Part shown: positions 59,492 to 64,000 of the stretch, one piece after another | Position numbering within the stretch: the stretch's first letter is position 1 | How the letters are laid out: each line of letters opens with the position of its first letter | Source: Erwinia_E haradaeae_C | GTDB lineage: Bacteria; Pseudomonadota; Gammaproteobacteria; Enterobacterales; Enterobacteriaceae | Length of the DNA stretch: 64,000 nt | Reading direction: 5' to 3' | Assembly (NCBI RefSeq): GCF_900698995.1 | Contig: NZ_LR217735.1 | Coordinates: forward strand, 62,001-126,000 | Notes under the pieces: generated by a model | Told to the model about the DNA's origin: nothing | Databases searched by the model: none | The model's input: only the letters and a program-made list of their open reading frames with translations | Translations under genes and position numbers: made by a program

Positions 59492-60883
59492 GTGTCACTT
59501 ACACTTTGGCAACAGTGTCTTGCCTGTTTAAAGGATGATTTACCTAAGACCGAGTTCAGAATTTGGATACGACCCTTACAAGCTGAAATAAATAATAATA
59601 CGTTAGCTTTATACGCACCTAATCGTTTTGTGCTAGACTGGGTAAAGGATAAATATATTCATCATATTACTACCCTCTTAAGAAATTTTGGTGGTGTTAA
59701 TGTTCCTTTGCTTCTTTTTAAGGTAGGCAGGAGATCTAGCTATCATATAGTCAATAAACCTGATATAACTAGTGTCCGTACAATGACAGATCAGATTCGT
59801 AGCCCATCATTCATGTACTCGACGCGATGGCGTAATGTCACAGCGTTTGCAGATGTTTCTTATCGATCTAATGTGAATGCTAGATATAAATTTGAAAACT
59901 TTGTTAATGGTCAGTCAAATCAATTGGCACATATAGTAGCACAGAAAGTGGCAGATCATCCGGGCGAGACATATAATCCGCTGTTTCTTTATGGAGGGAC
60001 TGGGCTAGGTAAAACGCATCTATTGCATGCAGTAGGGAATGGGATTTTAGCAAAAAAATCTAACGAAACTGTAGTATATATGCGCTCTGAGCGTTTTGTA
60101 ACGGACATAGTTAAAGCATTACAAAGCAATGCAATTGAAAAGTTTAAATGTTATTATCGTTCAGTAAAAGCGCTACTAATTGATGATATTCAGTTTTTTG
60201 CTAATAAAGAACGCCCTCAAGAAGAGTTTTTTCATACCTTCAATGCCCTTTTAGAAGGTAATCAACAAATTATTTTGACTTCTGACCGTTATCCAAGAGA
60301 AATTAATGGCGTAGAAGATAGACTAAAATCACGATTTGGATGGGGATTAACAGTTGCTATTAAGCCGCCAGGGCTAGAAACACGTATAGCGATCTTAACA
60401 AAAAAAGCTTATGAAAACAATATCCTGCTATCGAGGGAAGTAGCATGTTTTATTGCTACAAGATTACGTTCTAATGTAGGAGAATTAGAAAGCGCATTGA
60501 ATCGTATAATAGTTAATTCAAAATTTACTGGTCGTTCCATTACAATGGATTTTGTTCAAGAAGTGCTTCGTGATTTGCTAGCATTACAGGATCAACTAAT
60601 AACTATTAATTTTATTCAAAAAACAGTGGCTCAGTATTATAAAATTCAAGTCGTTGATTTGTTATCAAAATGGCGATCCCGTTCAGTTACTCGCCCAAGA
60701 CAGATAGCCATGGCGATTACGAAAAAATTAACTAATCATAGCTTACCAGAAATTGGTGATGCTTTCGGGGGACGTGATCATACTACGGTCTTGCATGCCT
60801 GTCGAAAAATTGAACAGTTGCACGAAGAGAGAAAGGATATTCAAGAGGATTTTTCTGCTCTCATTAAAATCTTATCTTCTTAA
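59492..60883 (+). CDS. dnaA: Chromosomal replication initiator DnaA
   Basis: An AAA+ ATPase that opens the origin and loads helicase. It has 463 residues (E. coli 467). Translation starts at GTG with GTGGGG 6 bases upstream, and MSLTLWQQCL matches E. coli. Domain I keeps the self-association Trp, and domain II is variable. Domain III has Walker A GGTGLGKTH, Walker B LLIDDIQFF, the single-strand-binding NKER stretch and the arginine finger in SRFGWG. The Sensor II arginine (E. coli R334) is Gly330 here: NVGELESAL instead of NVRELEGAL. Domain IV keeps GGRDHTTVLHACRKI for box binding, with R398 changed to Trp. dnaN follows after 28 bp. Confidence 0.97.
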   Translation: MSLTLWQQCLACLKDDLPKTEFRIWIRPLQAEINNNTLALYAPNRFVLDWVKDKYIHHITTLLRNFGGVNVPLLLFKVGRRSSYHIVNKPDITSVRTMTDQIRSPSFMYSTRWRNVTAFADVSYRSNVNARYKFENFVNGQSNQLAHIVAQKVADHPGETYNPLFLYGGTGLGKTHLLHAVGNGILAKKSNETVVYMRSERFVTDIVKALQSNAIEKFKCYYRSVKALLIDDIQFFANKERPQEEFFHTFNALLEGNQQIILTSDRYPREINGVEDRLKSRFGWGLTVAIKPPGLETRIAILTKKAYENNILLSREVACFIATRLRSNVGELESALNRIIVNSKFTGRSITMDFVQEVLRDLLALQDQLITINFIQKTVAQYYKIQVVDLLSKWRSRSVTRPRQIAMAITKKLTNHSLPEIGDAFGGRDHTTVLHACRKIEQLHEERKDIQEDFSALIKILSS

Positions 60884-60911
60884 ATTAATAATACGGCAGG
60901 TTTTTTATATT

Positions 60912-62012
60912 ATGAAATTTAGTATAGAACGTGAACGTTTATTAAAACCACTACAATATGTAAGCGCCACATTAAGTAGTCGCCCTATATTGCCTATTCT
61001 TTATAATCTTTTGTTAGAGGTTAAAGAAATGTCTTTATGTTTGATTGGTACTGATTTAGAAATGCAGATAGCAGTGTGTATCTCACTAACTAAAGAGTGT
61101 CAGTCGGGAATAGCTACTATTCCTGCTCGTAAATTTTTTGAGATTTGTCGTGGATTACCAGCAGGTTCGGAAATTTTTGTGTATCTTGAAGGAGATAGGA
61201 TTTTTGTTCAATCTAATCGCAGTCATTTTTCCCTCGTTACTTTACCAGCTATTGATTTTCCTAATCTAGATCACTCAACGAGTGAAGTTGCGTTTGTTGT
61301 AAACCAAAGAACTATCAAGCACTTAATTGAAGCTACACATTTTTCTATGGCGAATCAAGATGTGCGATATTACTTGAATGGCATGTTATTTGAGACAGTA
61401 GGGACAATATTATATACCGTTGCTACGGATGGACATCGATTAGCAATAGGTTCTATTCCGCTAGATAAGTTATTAGCCAGTTACTCTGTGATTGTTCCAC
61501 GTAAAGGTGTTATAGAGCTTTCGCGTTTATTAGATGATAGTGACACGCCATTAGAGATAGAACTCGGAAAAAATAATATTCGCATTTCTATTGGAGCTTG
61601 TGTGTTTACTTCTAAGTTAATTGATGGTCGGTTTCCAGACTATCGCAGTGCTATATCATCAATACCTATTAAAACTATAGAGGTGAACCGTGAGGCATTT
61701 AAAAAATCTCTCATGCGTGCGTCTATTTTGTCTAATTCTAAATGCCGTAGTATTTGCCTGAATGTTAGTGAGAATCAGCTTAAGATTACAGCACGGAATC
61801 AAGAAAAGGAAGAAGCGGAAGAAATTTTAGATGTAATTTATAGTGGAAGTCAGATAGAAATTGGCTTAAATGCTAGTTATATTTTAGATGTGTTAAATAC
61901 ATTAAAGTGTAACAATGTTTGTATATCGCTAAGTGATTCGACATCAAGTGTGCATATCAAAGATTCAGTAATGCCATTTGCAAGTTATATCATTATGCCA
62001 ATTCGTTTATAA
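60912..62012 (+). CDS. dnaN: DNA polymerase III beta subunit (sliding clamp)
   Basis: A ring-shaped clamp that tethers DNA polymerase III to DNA. It has 366 residues, the E. coli length. The start MKFSIERERLLKPL matches; a longer ORF reaching back into dnaA is not used. Conserved stretches across the three domains are SSRPILPILYNLLLEV, VRYYLNGMLFET, VATDGHRLA, VPRKGVIEL and DGRFPDYR, and the C-terminal IMPIRL contributes to the partner-binding cleft (E. coli MPMRL). It is probably co-transcribed with dnaA. Confidence 0.98.
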   Translation: MKFSIERERLLKPLQYVSATLSSRPILPILYNLLLEVKEMSLCLIGTDLEMQIAVCISLTKECQSGIATIPARKFFEICRGLPAGSEIFVYLEGDRIFVQSNRSHFSLVTLPAIDFPNLDHSTSEVAFVVNQRTIKHLIEATHFSMANQDVRYYLNGMLFETVGTILYTVATDGHRLAIGSIPLDKLLASYSVIVPRKGVIELSRLLDDSDTPLEIELGKNNIRISIGACVFTSKLIDGRFPDYRSAISSIPIKTIEVNREAFKKSLMRASILSNSKCRSICLNVSENQLKITARNQEKEEAEEILDVIYSGSQIEIGLNASYILDVLNTLKCNNVCISLSDSTSSVHIKDSVMPFASYIIMPIRL

Positions 62013-62098
62013 TGCGTGTATAGTAAGTTTTTATAGATAGTCAAGAAGTGATAGTATAATAATATTTTATATAAAAATTAAAATTAATGAGAAAGTTG

Positions 62099-64000
62099 AT
62101 GCCAAATATGTATGACTCATCGAGTATTAAAGTGTTAAAAGGGCTTGACGCAGTACGAAAACGTCCTGGTATGTATATTGGTAATACAGATGATGGAACT
62201 GGTCTGCATCACATGGTGTTTGAGGTAGTGGATAATGCGATCGATGAAACACTTGCGGGTTATTGTTCTCAGATTAGTGTAACAATTTATCCCGATCACT
62301 CTGTGTCAATACAAGATAATGGTCGTGGTATTCCTACTGGAATACATACAGAAGAAGGAGTTTCTGCTGCTGAAGTGATTATGACGATTTTACATGCTGG
62401 CGGAAAATTTGATGATAACTCATACAAAGTATCTGGAGGTCTTCATGGCGTTGGTGTATCTGTGGTAAATGCATTATCAGAAAAATTAGAGTTGACTATT
62501 TTTCGTGAAGGAAAAATATATTTTCAAACTTATATGCATGGTGTAGCACAATCCCCGTTGAATATAATAGGGGATACCAACTTGACAGGTACATTAGTTC
62601 GTTTCTGGCCTAGTTATAATACTTTTAAGAATGTTATAGACTTTGAATATTCAGTTTTAGAAAAACGTTTACGGGAATTATCTTTTCTTAATTCTGGTGT
62701 CTCCATAGTTTTAGAAGATAAACGATATGGTAAGCAAGATGTTTACCATTATCAAGGCGGGTTACAAGCATTTATTCAATACCTAAACAAAAATAAGACA
62801 CCAATTCATCCTAATATTTTTTATTACATCACCCAGAAAGATAACATTGGTATAGAAGTAGCCTTGCAGTGGAATGATGGTTTTCAGGAAATCATACACT
62901 GTTTTACTAATAATATCCCACAACGTGATGGCGGGACTCATCTTGTAGGTTTTCGATCTTCTATGACTCGAACTCTAAATACTTATATGGATAGAGAGGG
63001 ATACACTAAAAAATCTAAGGTTTCTACTATTGGTGATGATGCGCGCGAAGGATTGATTGCTGTCATATCAATTAAATCTTCAGATCCAAAATTTTCTTCA
63101 CAAACAAAAGATAAACTAGTTTCATCTGAGGTAAAAACAGTAGTTGAACAAACAATGAATGAGTTGCTTTATGCTTATCTATTAGAGCACCCAGGTGATG
63201 CGAAAATAATAGTTGGAAAGATCATTGATGCCGCTCGTGCTCGGGAAGCGTCTCGTCGTGCGCGAGAAATAACTCGCCGAAAGGGTGCATTAGATTTATC
63301 TAGCTTACCTGGAAAGTTAGCTGATTGCCAAGAAAAAAATCCAGTTTTCTCTGAGCTTTATTTAGTAGAGGGTGACTCAGCTGGTGGATCTGCAAAACAG
63401 GGGAGAAATCGCAAAAATCAAGCTATTTTACCATTAAAAGGAAAAATTCTTAATGTAGAAAAAGCGCGTTTTGATAAAATGTTGGCATCTCAGGAGGTCG
63501 CAGCGCTGATTACTGCTCTGGGTTGTGGTATTGGTCGTGATGAGTATAACCCAGACAAATTGCGTTATCATAATATTATTATCATGACCGATGCAGATGT
63601 TGATGGATCGCATATTCGTACGTTACTTTTAACGTTTTTCTATCGTCAAATGCCAGAAATTATCGAACGAGGGCACCTTTATATTGCGCAACCACCACTG
63701 TATAAAGTTAAAAGAGGCAAGCAAGAAAAATATATTAAAGATGATGATGCTATGGATCAGTATCAAATGTCCATTGCTCTTGATAAGGCTGTCCTGCATG
63801 TTGGCAATGACGGGATAGACCTGAGAGGAGAACAGCTTAAAATACTAGTAAATACATTTCAATATACACGTAGAATGATTAAAAAATCAGAGCGTTGTTA
63901 CCCAATAGAATTACTAAATGCGCTAATTTATCACAAAACATTAAGTGATTTAACAATAGAGATTGCAGTAGAAGAGTGGTTACAGGGCTTATTAAATAAT
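62099..64000 (+). CDS. gyrB: DNA gyrase subunit B (3' end cut by window)
   Basis: The ATPase subunit of gyrase, which introduces negative supercoils. 634 codons are visible and open to the window end; E. coli GyrB has 804. The GHKL ATPase domain has EVVDNAIDE, DNGRGIPTG and GGLHGVGVSVVNALS. The TOPRIM part has VEGDSAGGSAKQGRN (about 422-436) and MTDADVDGSHI (about 495-505). The start MPNMYDSSSIK aligns with E. coli MSNSYDSSSIK after GAGAAAG. It follows dnaN by 86 bp, because recF, which lies between them in E. coli, is gone. Confidence 0.98.
   Translation, partial: MPNMYDSSSIKVLKGLDAVRKRPGMYIGNTDDGTGLHHMVFEVVDNAIDETLAGYCSQISVTIYPDHSVSIQDNGRGIPTGIHTEEGVSAAEVIMTILHAGGKFDDNSYKVSGGLHGVGVSVVNALSEKLELTIFREGKIYFQTYMHGVAQSPLNIIGDTNLTGTLVRFWPSYNTFKNVIDFEYSVLEKRLRELSFLNSGVSIVLEDKRYGKQDVYHYQGGLQAFIQYLNKNKTPIHPNIFYYITQKDNIGIEVALQWNDGFQEIIHCFTNNIPQRDGGTHLVGFRSSMTRTLNTYMDREGYTKKSKVSTIGDDAREGLIAVISIKSSDPKFSSQTKDKLVSSEVKTVVEQTMNELLYAYLLEHPGDAKIIVGKIIDAARAREASRRAREITRRKGALDLSSLPGKLADCQEKNPVFSELYLVEGDSAGGSAKQGRNRKNQAILPLKGKILNVEKARFDKMLASQEVAALITALGCGIGRDEYNPDKLRYHNIIIMTDADVDGSHIRTLLLTFFYRQMPEIIERGHLYIAQPPLYKVKRGKQEKYIKDDDAMDQYQMSIALDKAVLHVGNDGIDLRGEQLKILVNTFQYTRRMIKKSERCYPIELLNALIYHKTLSDLTIEIAVEEWLQGLLNN

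Noticed and set aside
60753..60911. N-terminal extension of DnaN overlapping dnaA
   Set aside because: It is an out-of-frame reading of the dnaA 3' end; the clamp starts at 60912 with the E. coli length of 366 residues.
1..64000. CRISPR arrays, insertion sequences, toxin-antitoxin pairs or biosynthetic clusters
   Set aside because: No regularly spaced repeats, transposases, small operon pairs or unusual multi-domain enzymes were found; every confident gene has a standard enteric counterpart.

Overview
The window looks like part of a chromosome of a reduced, AT-rich gammaproteobacterium, most likely a heritable insect endosymbiont in or near Enterobacterales. Nearly every readable protein aligns end to end with an Escherichia coli counterpart, and nuoC and nuoD are fused as in enteric bacteria. 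Short E. coli neighbourhoods survive: secB-gpsA-cysE, fieF-pfkA, dapA-bamC-purC, nuoA to nuoN, lepA-lepB-rnc-era, dnaA-dnaN-gyrB, and tRNA-Arg(UCU) near folD. Recognisable genes cover only about two thirds of the sequence. The rest is very AT-rich spacer of up to 3.2 kb with no transposase, phage gene, CRISPR array or convincing pseudogene. Complete complex I, lysine and cysteine entry enzymes, and retained wall and outer-membrane genes resemble the ant symbiont Blochmannia. Several Blochmannia genomes lack dnaA but at least one lineage is reported to keep it. The genus is an inference and was not tested.

Layout. Positions 1-7.8 kb hold a cut-off membrane protein gene, the antiporter cvrA, dut, valS and tRNA-Leu(CAA). 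Positions 9.8-15.8 kb hold fieF and pfkA, then the convergent secB-gpsA-cysE block. After a 3.2 kb empty stretch come tusA, bamE, dapA-bamC, purC and lysC (19-26.6 kb). The complex I operon nuoA, B, CD, E to N fills 27.6-42.8 kb. Then follow iscS, coaE, lepA-lepB-rnc-era, rsmA, tRNA-Arg and folD (43-56.8 kb). The window ends with alr diverging from dnaA-dnaN-gyrB; recF is missing and gyrB is cut by the window end.

How the genes work together. Complex I implies aerobic respiration. LysC and DapA open the diaminopimelate/lysine route, CysE opens cysteine synthesis, and Alr supplies D-alanine for peptidoglycan. BamC, BamE, SecB and LepB show that envelope protein export persists. IscS and TusA together suggest sulfur relay to tRNA. 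DnaA, the beta clamp and GyrB serve replication.

I found no new multi-gene system. The most interesting signals are changes in regulatory residues of conserved enzymes. LysC and DapA have each changed residues of their lysine-feedback sites, and I see no lysine riboswitch before lysC. CysE appears to have lost the Met linked to cysteine feedback. DnaA has Gly in place of the Sensor II arginine (E. coli R334), with a 17-bp perfect inverted repeat upstream of the gene. IscS lacks the C-terminal tail used to bind IscU. Together these suggest lost metabolic feedback, consistent with constant supply of nutrients to a host.
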